Assembly (NCBI RefSeq): GCF_900110555.1 | Contig: NZ_FOEE01000003.1 | Span: 1 to 64,000, forward strand | Source: Trujillonella endophytica | GTDB lineage: Bacteria > Actinomycetota > Actinomycetes > Mycobacteriales > Geodermatophilaceae | Length of the DNA stretch: 64,000 bases | Direction: 5' to 3' | Shown here: positions 43,278 through 52,850 of the stretch, piece after piece | Position numbering within the stretch: position 1 is the stretch's first letter | Layout of the letters: each line of letters starts with the position of its first letter | The notes under the pieces: model-generated | The model's database searches: none | Told to the model about the DNA's origin: nothing | Seen by the model: the letters and a program-made list of their open reading frames with translations, nothing else | Translations under genes and position numbers: made by a program

Positions 43278-45437
43278 TCAGCGCGCGGGGTCGGCCACCG
43301 GCGCCGGTGCCGCCGTGCCCGGCCGGACGGCGGTGGCGCCGGGCATGCGCAGTGCCAGCAGCGTGGCCAGCCGCTCCCGGACGGCCAGGGTGACCATCGA
43401 GCCGGTCGCCCTCAGCTCGAGATCGAGCCGCCCGCCGGCCACGACGACGTACCGGTCGGGCGCGGCCTCGGCCCGTTCGAGGAACGCCCGGCGCACCGCG
43501 GCGGGGTCGGCGTCGGCCGGCGCCTCGGTGACCGGCGCGTCCACGACCACGGTCAGGTCGGGCAGCAGGCCGCGCGTCGCCCACATCGACGTCCGCAGGA
43601 TGCGGTCGGCGTCGAGGCCCTGACCGGCACCGTGGAACGCCATCGAGGCGTCGACGTAGTGCGCGCTGAGCACGACCTGCTCGGCCGCCAGCGCCGGCCG
43701 GATGACCGTGGCGACGTGCTCGGCCCGGTCGGCCGCCGCGAGCAGCGCCGCGGTGTAGGCCTCCACCCGCGGGCCGTCCTCGGTGCCGGCCCGTGGCGCG
43801 GCCGGCGTCGGCCATCCCGGCTCGTGCGACGTCGCCGCCGGCGGCGGGTACAGCAACCGGCCGACCCGGCGGCCCAGGTCGGTGTCGCTCGGCTCGGAGG
43901 TGACGACGACGGGGCAGCCCCGGTCGCGGACCACCTCGGCCAGCGACTCGGTGTAGCGGCGGGTCAGCTCCCGGTCGGCGCCCTCGACCACGACGAAGAG
44001 CCCGGCCGAGCGGGGCGCGACGGTGAGGATGTCGGAGGCGCCCCACAGCAGGCGCAGCAGCATCCGCGAGCGGCCGCGGTGCCGGGGTGCCACCTGCCGG
44101 GTCGCGTAGACGCTGACCAGCAGCGCGATGGCGCTGCCGACCAGCAGGGTGAGCCCCGGGCCGGTGACGCTGAAGACCAGGTCGCCGATCCCGATGTCGT
44201 GCGAGCCCAGGACGCCGGCCAGCCCGGGCCCGATCGCCACCGCGAGCAGCAGCACGATGCGCACGGACGAGACGACGAAGGAGAACACCCGGCCGCGCAG
44301 CCGGTCCTCCACCTCGAGGCCGATCAGGGTGTAGCCGATGATCCAGCTGATGCCGGCGAACAGGCCGACGAAGAAGGCGGCCCCGGTGGCCAGGACGAAG
44401 TCCTGCAGCAGCGACATCGCCAGCAGGAACACGCCCGCCATGCCGATCGCGCGGGCGAACAGCGTGCGCCGGGGGACGGTCGGCAGGATCCGCGGGCCCA
44501 CCAGCATGCCGAGCGCCAGCCCGGTGAAGACGATGCCGAAGAGGATGCCGTAACCGGCCGGCCCCGCCCGCAGCGTCGCGATGTAGAGCTGGGCGACGCC
44601 GATGATCAGCCCGCCGGCCCCGAAGGCGCCGATCGTGCCGATGTAGAGCGCCCGCATGTGCGGCTGGCTGCGGAGGAACCGCACCCCCTCGGCCACCAGC
44701 GTGAAGACGTTGCTCGACTCGCTGCGTTCGGCGGCTCGCCCGGGTATGAGGTGCCGGGACAGGAAGATGGTGGAGGCGGTGACGCCGTAGGTCAGGGCGT
44801 CGAACACGAGCGCGACCTGGATCGCCGTCTGCTCCGCGCCGGGGCCGTCGGAGACGGCGCGGGTCAGCGTCGAGAGCAGGGCGAAGGCCAGCGCGGCGAT
44901 GGGGACGGCGCCGTAGATGGAGAACTGCATCAGCTGGTTGGCCACGGCGAGCCGCTCCCGCGGCACGATCGCGACCTGCATCGCCTGCTTGGCCGGGTTG
45001 GTGAACAGCCCGACCGCCTCGACGAGGAACTGGGCGATGTAGAGCCAGGTCAGCTCGTAGCTGAAGGCGATCGACAGGTACAGCGTCAGGGCCAGCAGGT
45101 CACCGATCACCGCGGTGACGCGGCGGTCGAGCTTGTCGGCGAAGGCGCCGGCCAGCGGGGCGAGCAGCAGGTCGGGCAGCAGTCGGGTGAGGATGACGCC
45201 GGAGATGGCCGCGCCCTGGACGGCCAGGGATTCCTCGCGGGTGAGCTGCTGGGCCATCGCGGTGGTCGCCAGCAGGCCCAGCCAGTCGCCCAGGCTGGAG
45301 ACGGTGATGGCCAGCCAGAGCCGGCGGAACACCGGGATGCGCACCAGCGCCTTGAGCGCGTTGTCCGACGGCGCAGCGGCCCGCCCTGCGGCAGGAGGAG
45401 CCGGGGGAGGGCCCGCGGTCGCGTGGTCCTCGGTCAC
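43278..45437 (-). CDS. MFS transporter fused to a degenerate thymidylate kinase domain
   Basis: 719 residues. Residues 30-450 are a 12-helix MFS domain (ITVSSLGDWLGLLATTAMAQ start). Residues about 475-690 resemble thymidylate kinase: VTSEPSDTDLGRRVGRLL, VDASMAFHGAGQGLDADRI, LLPDLTVVVDAPV. The P-loop is lost: GxxGxGK[ST] reads EGADRELTRR, and the catalytic DR(Y/F) reads AHY. Actinobacterial MFS-dTMP kinase fusions are annotated as bifunctional; here kinase activity is unlikely. The cargo is unknown. Confidence 0.8.
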   Translation of the reverse strand: MTEDHATAGPPPAPPAAGRAAAPSDNALKALVRIPVFRRLWLAITVSSLGDWLGLLATTAMAQQLTREESLAVQGAAISGVILTRLLPDLLLAPLAGAFADKLDRRVTAVIGDLLALTLYLSIAFSYELTWLYIAQFLVEAVGLFTNPAKQAMQVAIVPRERLAVANQLMQFSIYGAVPIAALAFALLSTLTRAVSDGPGAEQTAIQVALVFDALTYGVTASTIFLSRHLIPGRAAERSESSNVFTLVAEGVRFLRSQPHMRALYIGTIGAFGAGGLIIGVAQLYIATLRAGPAGYGILFGIVFTGLALGMLVGPRILPTVPRRTLFARAIGMAGVFLLAMSLLQDFVLATGAAFFVGLFAGISWIIGYTLIGLEVEDRLRGRVFSFVVSSVRIVLLLAVAIGPGLAGVLGSHDIGIGDLVFSVTGPGLTLLVGSAIALLVSVYATRQVAPRHRGRSRMLLRLLWGASDILTVAPRSAGLFVVVEGADRELTRRYTESLAEVVRDRGCPVVVTSEPSDTDLGRRVGRLLYPPPAATSHEPGWPTPAAPRAGTEDGPRVEAYTAALLAAADRAEHVATVIRPALAAEQVVLSAHYVDASMAFHGAGQGLDADRILRTSMWATRGLLPDLTVVVDAPVTEAPADADPAAVRRAFLERAEAAPDRYVVVAGGRLDLELRATGSMVTLAVRERLATLLALRMPGATAVRPGTAAPAPVADPAR

Positions 45438-45497
45438 TGGCCTCGCCGTTCACTCGTCGGTCGGTCTGCCGAGAGGGTAGTGGCGCCGCCGCGCAGG

Positions 45498-46376
45498 TCA
45501 GCGATCCCGCACCTCTGACGTTCCGGTTCCACCCGGACGACGGACCTGCAGCACCACCGGGACGGGCGCCGGGCTGGCCGGGTGCGGGGCGACCATGCCC
45601 AGGTCCAGGCGCACCTCGGCCAGCCGCCGGAGCTCGGCGTAGGCGGCCGCCCCGATGAGTGCGGTCAGCTCGGCGGCGTAGGTGAGCACCATCGGCTCGC
45701 GGGAGACGTGCGCCGCGGGGGAGCCGGTGCACCACCAGTGCAGGTCGGCGCCCCCTGGGCCCCAGCCGCGGCGGTCGAACTCGCCGAGCGTCGTGACGAG
45801 CACCCGACTGCCGTCGGGCCGCTCCACCGACTCCTGCTCCCGGCGCACCGGTAGCTGCCAGCACACGTCGGGCTTGGTGGTGAGCGGGTGCAGGTCCTCG
45901 CGCAGCGCCATCCGGTGCAGGGCACAGCCCGCCCCGCCGGGAAAGCCGGGCCGGTTGAGGAAGACGCAGGCGCCGTCGACCAGGCGGGTGCGCACGGACC
46001 GGGCCGCGTCCTCCGTGTCGGCCCCGGCATCGGGGTCCGGCGGGTCGTCGGCGGTGTCCACCTCGGTCCACGCGCCGCGCCCGACCGGCGCGAGCTGCCA
46101 GTCCTCGTCGGTGAGCTCGGCCACCGCCGCCGTCACGCGGAGCAGGTCGTCGGCCTCGCTGAAGAACGCACCGTGGCTGCAGCAGCCGTCGTCGGCCCGC
46201 CCCTCGACGACCCCGGCGCAGCCGCGGCCGAACACGCAGGTCCAGGCCGAGGTGAGCCAGGTCAGGTCCGCCCGGACCACCCGGCCGGGGTCGGCGGGGT
46301 CGGGGAACTCCAGCCACTCCCGGGCGAAGTCGGGGTCCACCTCGGGGGGGACCCCGGCCGGGCTCTCGTGCAGCAC
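45498..46376 (-). CDS. Cysteine-rich hypothetical protein
   Basis: 292 residues, soluble. A cysteine cluster [24 protein letters not shown] near 50-75 recalls the CxxxxC..CC patterns of YkgJ/DUF3109 proteins thought to bind Fe-S or zinc; further cysteines at GGAGCALH and KPDVCWQL. Start GTG at 46376 is supported by minus-strand TACTCT 6 bases upstream (46383-46388). Function unknown. Confidence 0.75.
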   Translation of the reverse strand: MLHESPAGVPPEVDPDFAREWLEFPDPADPGRVVRADLTWLTSAWTCVFGRGCAGVVEGRADDGCCSHGAFFSEADDLLRVTAAVAELTDEDWQLAPVGRGAWTEVDTADDPPDPDAGADTEDAARSVRTRLVDGACVFLNRPGFPGGAGCALHRMALREDLHPLTTKPDVCWQLPVRREQESVERPDGSRVLVTTLGEFDRRGWGPGGADLHWWCTGSPAAHVSREPMVLTYAAELTALIGAAAYAELRRLAEVRLDLGMVAPHPASPAPVPVVLQVRRPGGTGTSEVRDR

Positions 46377-46382
46377 GGCCCC

Positions 46383-46388
46383 AGAGTA
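46383..46388 (-). promoter_or_regulatory. -10 hexamer TACTCT, leaderless promoter
   Basis: Six bases before the minus-strand GTG at 46376. The divergent ppx gene has CAGACT 6 bases before its ATG, so the 75-bp gap holds two divergent leaderless promoters. Confidence 0.5.
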
Positions 46389-46451
46389 GGGACGGGCGCG
46401 CCAGGGACCGCCCGCGCGGCCGCCGGACGGCACGCCGGGCAGACTGACCGC

Positions 46452-47396
46452 ATGCGGCTCGGGGTGCTGGACGTCGGATCGAACACCGTGCACCTGCTGG
46501 TGGTCGACGCCCACCGCGGCGGGCACCCCACGCCCACGCACGACGACCGCTGGCTGCTGCGCCTGGCCGAGCACGTCGGCGCGGACGACCTGCTGTCCGC
46601 GGCGGGGGAGAAGGCACTGGTCAAGGCGGTGCGCGAGGCGCGCGACCAGGCGGAGGAGCTGGGCTGCGAGGAGCTCCTGGGCCTGGTGACCTCGGCGGTG
46701 CGGGACGCCCGCAACGGCCTGGAGGTGCTGGAGAACGTGCGGGCCGAGACGGGCGTCGACCTGCAGGTGACCACCGGGGAGGACGAGGCGCGGCTGACCT
46801 TCCTCGCCGTCCGCCGGTGGTTCGGCTGGAGCGCCGGGCGGCTGCTGGTGCTCGACATCGGCGGCGGGTCGCTGGAGCTCGCGGCCGGGATGGACGAAGA
46901 CCCCGACGTCGCCCTGTCGCTGCCGCTGGGGGCGGGCCGGATGACCCGCCGCTTCCTGCCGGCCGCCGCGCGCGGGGGCCGGCCGGACCTGGCCGCCCTG
47001 GACGAGCTAAGGCTCCACGCCGAGGACCTGCTGGAGCCGGCCGCGGAGAAGCTGCGGGCGGTGGGCGAGCCGGACCTCGTCGTCGCGACCAGCAAGACCT
47101 TCCGGACTCTCGCCCGGCTGACCGGCGCGGCGCCCTACTCCGCGGGGCTGCGGGTGCCCCGGGAGCTCTCCACCGTCGGGCTGGGGCAGCTGCTGGGGTT
47201 CGTCGCGCGGATCGAGAGCTCCGCGCTGGCCGAGTTGCGCGGCGTGTCGCCCGACCGCGCGCACCAGGTCCCCGCCGGCGCCGTGGTGGCGCAGGCCGCG
47301 ATGCGGGTCCTGGACGTACCGTTCGTCCGCATCTGTCCGTGGGCGTTGCGGGAGGGCGTCATCCTCCGGCGGCTGGACTCCTTGGGAGGCTTGTGA
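46452..47396 (+). CDS. ppx: Exopolyphosphatase/guanosine pentaphosphatase (Ppx/GppA family)
   Basis: 314 residues, short form with only the two ASKHA domains. Phosphate loop [12 protein letters not shown] near 5-16, RTTG-like [10 protein letters not shown], second phosphate loop [13 protein letters not shown]. Mycobacterial Ppx1 hydrolyses short polyphosphate. The gene fits the phosphate theme (senX3-regX3 upstream). ATG at 46452; its stop overlaps the next start (TGATG). Confidence 0.92.
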   Translation: MRLGVLDVGSNTVHLLVVDAHRGGHPTPTHDDRWLLRLAEHVGADDLLSAAGEKALVKAVREARDQAEELGCEELLGLVTSAVRDARNGLEVLENVRAETGVDLQVTTGEDEARLTFLAVRRWFGWSAGRLLVLDIGGGSLELAAGMDEDPDVALSLPLGAGRMTRRFLPAAARGGRPDLAALDELRLHAEDLLEPAAEKLRAVGEPDLVVATSKTFRTLARLTGAAPYSAGLRVPRELSTVGLGQLLGFVARIESSALAELRGVSPDRAHQVPAGAVVAQAAMRVLDVPFVRICPWALREGVILRRLDSLGGL

Positions 47397-48172
47397 TGTC
47401 CGACCCGCGCAGGGACCCCGAGACCGGGGGCCGGTCGCTGGCGGACATCCTGCGGGAGGCCGGGGTCGACTCCCCCCGGACGGGCCGCCGCCGCCGCGGT
47501 GAGACGGGCGAGCAGCCCGCCGTCCGGCAGCGGGGCACGCGCGGCGGGGACGGCGGGGACGCCGACACCGGCCGGGTCGCGGAGGCGGCGCCCTTCGGCC
47601 GCCGCGCGGCCGACACCGGCAAGACGCCGCCGATCCCGCCCGCCGACCCCGTGAAGGCCCGGGTCCGCACGCCGGCCGATCCGCTGGGCGGCTCCGCCCG
47701 GCCGACCGCCGACCTGGCCGTCCCCCGGGGCCGGGCGCCCGAGGGGCCCTCGACGGCGGCCATCTCGGGGTTGCGGACCTCGCGCAAGCCCGGGGTGCCC
47801 GGCGCCTCCGGCCCGGACGGCGCGGATCCGTCGACCGGCCCGATCCCCGTCGTGCGCGACGACGACCCGCCGCTGCTGGACGACGAGCCGGCCGGCGGCG
47901 CCCTCGCGTGGCTGCGCTTCGCCGGCGAGCTCGTCGTCGCCCTCGCCGGCGGGGTGGGCATCTACCTGCTGTTCACCGTGCTCTGGGAGCAGCTGCCGCG
48001 GGTCACGGTCCTCATCGCCCCGCTGGCCGTCACGGCGCTCGTGGGCGCGGTCGGCGCGTGGCGGCACCGGTTCGGGGGCGAGGCGCTGGGGCTGCGGCTG
48101 GTCGTCGTCCTGGTGTTCGCCGGAACGCTGCTCACCGTGGCGCCGGCCGCGGCCCTGCTGGGCAGCTCCTAG
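47396..48172 (+). CDS. Conserved membrane protein downstream of ppx
   Basis: 258 residues. A long hydrophilic Arg/Gly/Pro-rich cytoplasmic part (1-160) beginning [23 protein letters not shown], followed by two to three helices (FAGELVVALAGGVGIYLLF; VTVLIAPLAVTALVGAVGA; LVVVLVFAGTLLTVAPAAA). Conserved in this position in mycobacteria; function unknown. Coupled to ppx. Confidence 0.85.
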   Translation: MSDPRRDPETGGRSLADILREAGVDSPRTGRRRRGETGEQPAVRQRGTRGGDGGDADTGRVAEAAPFGRRAADTGKTPPIPPADPVKARVRTPADPLGGSARPTADLAVPRGRAPEGPSTAAISGLRTSRKPGVPGASGPDGADPSTGPIPVVRDDDPPLLDDEPAGGALAWLRFAGELVVALAGGVGIYLLFTVLWEQLPRVTVLIAPLAVTALVGAVGAWRHRFGGEALGLRLVVVLVFAGTLLTVAPAAALLGSS

Positions 48173-48187
48173 GGGCCGGGGCCCGCG

Positions 48188-48757
48188 TCACTCCTCGTCG
48201 TCGTCCGCGATCTCGTCGGCCTTCGCGAAGACCTCCACGATCGCGGCGCCGAAGGCCTCGAGGTCGTCGGGCTTGCGGCTGGTGACCAGCGTGCCGTCGA
48301 CCACGACCTCCTCGTCGACCCACGTGGCGCCGGCATTGCGCAGGTCGGTCTGCAGGGACGGCCAGGACGTCAGGCGGCGCCCCCGGAGGACGCCGGCCTC
48401 GGCGAGCACCCACGGTGCGTGGCAGATCGCGGCGACGGGCTTCCCGGCGTCGAAGAATGCCTTCACGAAGGCGACCGCGTCGGCGTCGGCGCGGACGAAG
48501 TCGCCGTTGATGACCCCGCCCGGCAGCACGAGCGCGGCGTAGTCGTCGGGGTCGGCGTCGGCCACCGTCGTGTCGACCTTCTTCCGGTCGCCCCTGTCGA
48601 TGTGCTGGTACGCGGTGATCTCGCCGCCCTCCAGCGAGATCAGCTCGGGCTCCGCACCGGCCTCCTCCAGCACCTGCCACGGCTGCTCCAGCTCGACCTG
48701 CTCCACGCCGTCGGTGGCCAGCACCGCGATCCTCATCCCGTTCAGCTCGTCCGCCAT
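48188..48757 (-). CDS. DJ-1/PfpI family protein (YhbO-like)
   Basis: 189 residues, class I glutamine amidotransferase fold. Nucleophile Cys112 in AAICHAPWVLAEAG, the glutamate at LVLPGGVINGD and KKVDTTVADADPDDY before. Similar proteins (YhbO/PfpI) are stress-related deglycases or general chaperones. ATG at 48757. Convergent with the ppx-linked gene; divergent from proC. Confidence 0.92.
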   Translation of the reverse strand: MADELNGMRIAVLATDGVEQVELEQPWQVLEEAGAEPELISLEGGEITAYQHIDRGDRKKVDTTVADADPDDYAALVLPGGVINGDFVRADADAVAFVKAFFDAGKPVAAICHAPWVLAEAGVLRGRRLTSWPSLQTDLRNAGATWVDEEVVVDGTLVTSRKPDDLEAFGAAIVEVFAKADEIADDDEE

Positions 48758-48890
48758 GGGGCGGCGGCTACCCCGGCGCCTGGCACGGCACACCCGGTCC
48801 TGCGGCGGCCCCCGGCTACCGTTCGCACCGTGCGCGCGCCGCCGACCTGCGGCCGGAGCACGAGCCGGAGCCGGAGGGTGGGAGTACGCG

Positions 48891-49721
48891 ATGACGCAGG
48901 GAGCGCGGCGGTCGGGGGTGGCCGTCCTCGGCGGCGGCAGGATGGGCGAGGCGCTGCTGGCCGGCCTGGTCCGCCGGCTCGGCGCCGCGGACGTCGTCGT
49001 CTGCGAGCGCAGCGCGGAGCGGGCCGCCGAACTCGCCGCCCGGCACGGCGTCCAGGTGCTCGAGGTGCCCGAGGCCCTGGCCCGGGCCGAGGTCCTGGTG
49101 CTGGCGGTGAAGCCCCAGGACGTCGACGCGCTGCTCGGTCTGCTGGCCGGCTCCGTGGACCCGGCGCACCTCGTCCTCTCCGTGGCCGCCGGCGTCCCGA
49201 CGTCCCGCATCGAGGCGGCGCTGCCGCCCGGCGTCCCCGTCGTCCGGGCGATGCCGAACACCCCGGCGCTGGTGGGGGAGGGGATGAGCGTCGTCTCCGC
49301 GGGCGCGCACGCCGGCGGGGAGCACCTCGACCGCGCCGAGGAGCTCCTCGGCGCCGTCGGTCAGGTCCGGCGGGTGCCCGAGGCCCAGCAGGACGCGGTC
49401 ACCGCGCTGTCGGGGAGCGGGCCGGCCTACTTCTTCTACGCCGTGGAGGCCCTCGTCGACGCCGGCGTGCTCCTGGGGCTGTCCCGGTCGCTGGCCACCG
49501 ACCTGGTGGTGCAGACCGCGCTGGGCGCGGCGGTGATGCTGCGGGACTCCGGCGAGCACCCGGTCCAGCTGCGGGAGGCGGTCACCAGCCCCGGGGGGAC
49601 GACGGCGGCCGCGATCCGGGAGCTCGACCGGCTCGGCGTCCGCGCCGCGCTGGTCGCCGCCGCCGAGGCCTCGTGCGCCCGGTCGCGCGAGCTGGGCGCC
49701 GCGCCGAACCCGGAAGACTAG
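48891..49721 (+). CDS. proC: Pyrroline-5-carboxylate reductase
   Basis: 276 residues. Rossmann motif AVLGGGRMGEALLAGL near 10-25, substrate region RAMPNTPALVGEGM, C-terminal SGSGPAYFFYAVEAL and EAVTSPGGTTAAAI signatures. Makes proline from pyrroline-5-carboxylate with NADPH. ATG at 48891 with GGGAG. TACCGT at 48817-48822 is a plausible -10 about 70 bases upstream. Confidence 0.96.
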   Translation: MTQGARRSGVAVLGGGRMGEALLAGLVRRLGAADVVVCERSAERAAELAARHGVQVLEVPEALARAEVLVLAVKPQDVDALLGLLAGSVDPAHLVLSVAAGVPTSRIEAALPPGVPVVRAMPNTPALVGEGMSVVSAGAHAGGEHLDRAEELLGAVGQVRRVPEAQQDAVTALSGSGPAYFFYAVEALVDAGVLLGLSRSLATDLVVQTALGAAVMLRDSGEHPVQLREAVTSPGGTTAAAIRELDRLGVRAALVAAAEASCARSRELGAAPNPED

Positions 49722-49965
49722 CGGCCGACGGCGAGCGCGTGGGGAGGCTGCGGCACGTGTCACGCCTGGGGTCGGTGCGACTCGCCCGGACACATGTCGA
49801 CAGAGCTACATAGGTGTAGTTCTGCCGAGGACGGACCGGTCCGCATGTCCGTTTCATACGTCGCATCAGTCACGGCGGCCCCCCTACTCTCTGTATCAGC
49901 ACGTGCGTGTCCCGTAGCCGGTGGGGAAGCCGGCGCCCGATACGTGCTAGTCCGGAGACGACATC

Positions 49966-50313
49966 GTGACCATGCCCCAGCGCCACTCCGCCCAGCAGTA
50001 CGCCCCCCGTCCGGGCATCCCCGCACCGCGGCCCGTCGGTCGCCCGGTCTCGGCGGCCACCATGGCCCGTCCGGTCGGCCCGGCCCACCCGGCCGCCATG
50101 CCCGTCGGCCGCCCGGCCGCCCCTGCCCCCCGCGCCTCGGTCACCTTCCTGACCGTCGCCGAGGTCGCCAGCATGATGCGCGTCTCGAAGATGACCGTGT
50201 ACCGCCTCGTCCACGCCGGCGAGCTCTCCGCCGTCCGCGTCGGCCGGTCGTTCCGCGTCCCGGAGCGCGCCGTGCAGGACTACCTGCGCGACGCCTACAC
50301 CGACATCGCCTGA
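49966..50313 (+). CDS. HTH (excisionase/MerR-like) DNA-binding protein
   Basis: 115 residues: disordered Pro/Ala/Arg-rich N-terminus (1-58), then a compact winged helix: FLTVAEVASMMRVSKMTVYR and LSAVRVGRSFRVPERAVQDYL. This is the helix-turn-helix 17 domain of a conserved actinobacterial developmental-type regulator placed near proC (Rv0500A-like). GTG 49966 with GGAG 9 bases upstream; ATG 49972 is the alternative. The 244-bp upstream region is AT-richer and has the small inverted repeat CTACA-TAGG-TGTAG at 49806-49819. Confidence 0.87.
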   Translation: MTMPQRHSAQQYAPRPGIPAPRPVGRPVSAATMARPVGPAHPAAMPVGRPAAPAPRASVTFLTVAEVASMMRVSKMTVYRLVHAGELSAVRVGRSFRVPERAVQDYLRDAYTDIA

Positions 50314-50714
50314 GCGATCACACCGTCGTCCTCCGGACGACACCGCGGCCACGTGCCGTCCCCCGGACGGGCTGAGCCCCACCGTCCCACCTACGCGGAC
50401 CCCTCCGGGGCCCACTCGGCGGAACGACACCGCGGCCACGTGCCGTCCCCCGGTCGGGCTGAGCCCCACCGTCCCACCTACGCGGACCCCTCCGGGGCCC
50501 ACTCGGCGGAACGGGGCCGGGTAGCACGGGCCGTCGCTCTCCTGGGGTGTCTCCGGCTCCCGCGGCATCATCGCCGCGGGGGTGCCGGGTACTCTCGACT
50601 CGATGTGGCTCGGGGGTGCGCCCTCGTCCGGCCACTGCGAGCTGATCACCCTCCGCGGTACCTCCCGGCCACCGGGCCACGGTGCCGCAACAGCAGACGT
50701 CGGGAGCACAGACC
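50314..50714. other. 401-bp intergenic region with a tandem repeat
   Basis: Contains the 87-bp tandem duplication (50337-50510) and then about 200 bases that run up to the bS22 start. TACTCT at 50590-50595 is a possible -10 for bS22. No other gene is convincing. Confidence 0.6.
50337..50510. repeat. Tandem 87-bp repeat (two copies)
   Basis: 50337-50423 and 50424-50510 differ at one base. Each holds CCGCGGCCACGTGCCGTCCC and ends with a hairpin-forming GGACCCCTCCGGGGCCC. Related sequence occurs at 52851-53046. Confidence 0.92.
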
Positions 50715-50813
50715 ATGGGTTCGGTCATCAAGAAGCGCCGCAAGCGGATGGCGAAGAAGAAGCACCGCAAGCTCCTGAAGAAGACGCGCGTCCAGCGTCG
50801 CAACAAGAAGTGA
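50715..50813 (+). CDS. 30S ribosomal protein bS22
   Basis: 32 residues, extremely basic ([20 protein letters not shown]), the AURKAIP1/COX24-type small ribosomal protein of actinobacteria located between proC and the galE2-like gene. It binds 16S rRNA in the decoding-centre region in mycobacterial ribosome structures. Nine bases separate its stop from the epimerase start. GGGAG before ATG. Confidence 0.92.
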   Translation: MGSVIKKRRKRMAKKKHRKLLKKTRVQRRNKK

Positions 50814-50823
50814 GCTGACGCTC

Positions 50824-51930
50824 GTGCCGCCCGCGGTCGTCCTGGTCACCGGCGTCAGCCGATGGCTCGGGGGCGCGCTGGCGGCCGAGCTCGCGCACGA
50901 CCCGTCCATCGGGCGGGTTATCGGGGTCGACACGGTGCCCCCCTCGGCCGACATGCTGCGCCGGCTGGGCCGCACCGAGTTCGTCCGCGCCGACATCCGC
51001 AATCCGCTGATCGGCAAGGTCATCGCCGGAGCGGGCGTCGACACCGTCGTGCACATGAACATCAGCTCCACCCCGGCCGGGTCCGGGGGGCGCGGGCCGA
51101 TGAAGGAGCTCAACGTCATCGGCACGATGCAGCTGCTGGCGGCCTGCCAGCGGGCGCCGTCGGTGCGCCGCCTGGTGCTCAAGTCCACCAGCGCCGTCTA
51201 CGGGGCCTCCCCGCGAGACCCCGCCGTCTTCACGGAGGCGATGCAGGCGCGCCGGGTGCCGTCGGGGGGCTTCGCCAAGGACAGCCTCGACATCGAGGGC
51301 TACGTCCGCTCCTTCGCGCGCCGCCGGCCCGACGTGGGCGTGACGGTGCTGCGCTTCACCAACTTCATCGGGCCGCGGATCGACTCGCTGCTCACCGGCT
51401 TCCTGCGGATGCCGGTGGTCCCGACGGCGCTCGGTTACGACGCTCGCGTGCAGCTGCTGCACGAGGACGACGCCCTCGCCGTCCTGACCCGCGCCACCAC
51501 GGGGGACTTCACCGGAACGATGAACGTCGGCGGCGAGGGGACGCTGCTGCTCTCCCAGGTGATCCGCCGGCTCGGCCGCCTCCAGGTGCCGCTGCCCTCG
51601 CCGACCCTGGGGTCCCTCGGCCGGCTCACCCGCCGGTTCGGGTTCATCGACTACTCCCCCGAGCAGATGCGCTTCCTCAACTTCGGCCGGGTCGTGGACA
51701 CCTCCGTGCTCCGAACCGAGTTCGGCTACACCCCCCGGTACACCACCGTGCAGGCGCTCGCGGACTACGCGCGGACCGTGCCGCCGGTCGTCTCGCCCGA
51801 CCTCGTCGCCGGCGTGGCCGCGCGAGCAGAGCAGGTGATCGGGCGGCTGGGCTCCACGGCCGCCTCGGTGGGGGGCCGGTTGCGTCCGTCGCCGCCCATG
51901 CCCGGCCTCCGGGCGGTGCGCGATGCCTGA
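50824..51930 (+). CDS. NAD-dependent epimerase/dehydratase
   Basis: 368 residues, extended SDR. N-terminal VLVTGVSRWLGGALAAELA with an unusual GVSRWLGG instead of GxxGxxG; catalytic Tyr-Lys not obvious (STSAVYGASPRD). GalE2-like position in mycobacteria; function unknown, perhaps in glycolipid synthesis with the acyltransferase that overlaps its end. GTG start, 10 bases after bS22. Confidence 0.85.
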   Translation: MPPAVVLVTGVSRWLGGALAAELAHDPSIGRVIGVDTVPPSADMLRRLGRTEFVRADIRNPLIGKVIAGAGVDTVVHMNISSTPAGSGGRGPMKELNVIGTMQLLAACQRAPSVRRLVLKSTSAVYGASPRDPAVFTEAMQARRVPSGGFAKDSLDIEGYVRSFARRRPDVGVTVLRFTNFIGPRIDSLLTGFLRMPVVPTALGYDARVQLLHEDDALAVLTRATTGDFTGTMNVGGEGTLLLSQVIRRLGRLQVPLPSPTLGSLGRLTRRFGFIDYSPEQMRFLNFGRVVDTSVLRTEFGYTPRYTTVQALADYARTVPPVVSPDLVAGVAARAEQVIGRLGSTAASVGGRLRPSPPMPGLRAVRDA

Positions 51931-52831
51931 GGCGCGCGTGATCCCGCTGCGGCCGGACGACGACGAGCCGCACCTGCCCCCGCCGTCGGCCCCGAGCTGG
52001 GACGAGCAGCTCACCGACGTCCTCGAGTTCCTGCGCCGCCGGTTGACCGGCGACTACGCGACCGACGAGTTCGGGTTCGACCCGGACCTCACCGATCACG
52101 TGCTGCTGCCGATGCTGCGGCCGCTGTTCAACCGCTGGTTCCGCGTGGAGACCCACGGCGTCGAGAACGTGCCGGACACCGGCGGCGCGCTGATCGTGGC
52201 CAACCACTCCGGCACCGTGCCGGTCGACGCGCTGATGACGACCGTCGCCCTGCACGACGACCACCCCGCGCACCGCCGGTTCCGGCTGCTCGGCGCCGAC
52301 CTGGTCTTCGAGCTGCCGTTCGTCGGGGCGATGGCCCGCAAGTTCGGCTCGACGCTCGCCTGCAGCGAGGACGCCGAGCGGCTGCTGAGCGACGGCGAGA
52401 TGGTCGGCGTCTTCCCCGAGGGCTTCAAGGGGATCGGCAAGCCGTTCCGCGAGCGCTACACCCTGCAGCGGTTCGGTCGCGGGGGTTTCGTCACAGCGGC
52501 TCTGCGCACCGGGGCGCCGATCATCCCCTGCGCGATCGTCGGGGCCGAGGAGATCTTCCCGATGATCGGCAACGCGAAGACCGTCGCGCGGCTGTTCGGC
52601 CTGCCCTACCTGCCGATCACCCCGACGTTCCCGCTGCTGGGGCCCCTCGGCCTGGTGCCGCTGCCGTCGAAGTGGCTGATCGCGTTCGGCGAGCCGATCG
52701 AGACGGCGTCCTACGGGCCCGCCGCCGCGGAGGACCCGATGCTGGTGTTCAACCTGACCGACCAGGTCCGCGAGACGATCCAGCAGTCGCTCTACCAGCT
52801 CCTGCTCAAGCGCTCCTCCGTCTTCGGCTGA
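51923..52831 (+). CDS. 1-acyl-sn-glycerol-3-phosphate acyltransferase family protein
   Basis: 302 residues. Acyltransferase motif I NHSGTVPVD near 93-101 (HX4D), motif with FPEGFKGIGK and IIPCAIVGAEE. PlsC-type domain, probable membrane-associated lysophospholipid acyltransferase. Overlaps the preceding epimerase by 8 bases. Followed by the hairpin repeats at 52851. Confidence 0.9.
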   Translation: MPEARVIPLRPDDDEPHLPPPSAPSWDEQLTDVLEFLRRRLTGDYATDEFGFDPDLTDHVLLPMLRPLFNRWFRVETHGVENVPDTGGALIVANHSGTVPVDALMTTVALHDDHPAHRRFRLLGADLVFELPFVGAMARKFGSTLACSEDAERLLSDGEMVGVFPEGFKGIGKPFRERYTLQRFGRGGFVTAALRTGAPIIPCAIVGAEEIFPMIGNAKTVARLFGLPYLPITPTFPLLGPLGLVPLPSKWLIAFGEPIETASYGPAAAEDPMLVFNLTDQVRETIQQSLYQLLLKRSSVFG

Positions 52832-52850
52832 GCCCGATGTCATCGCGGTT

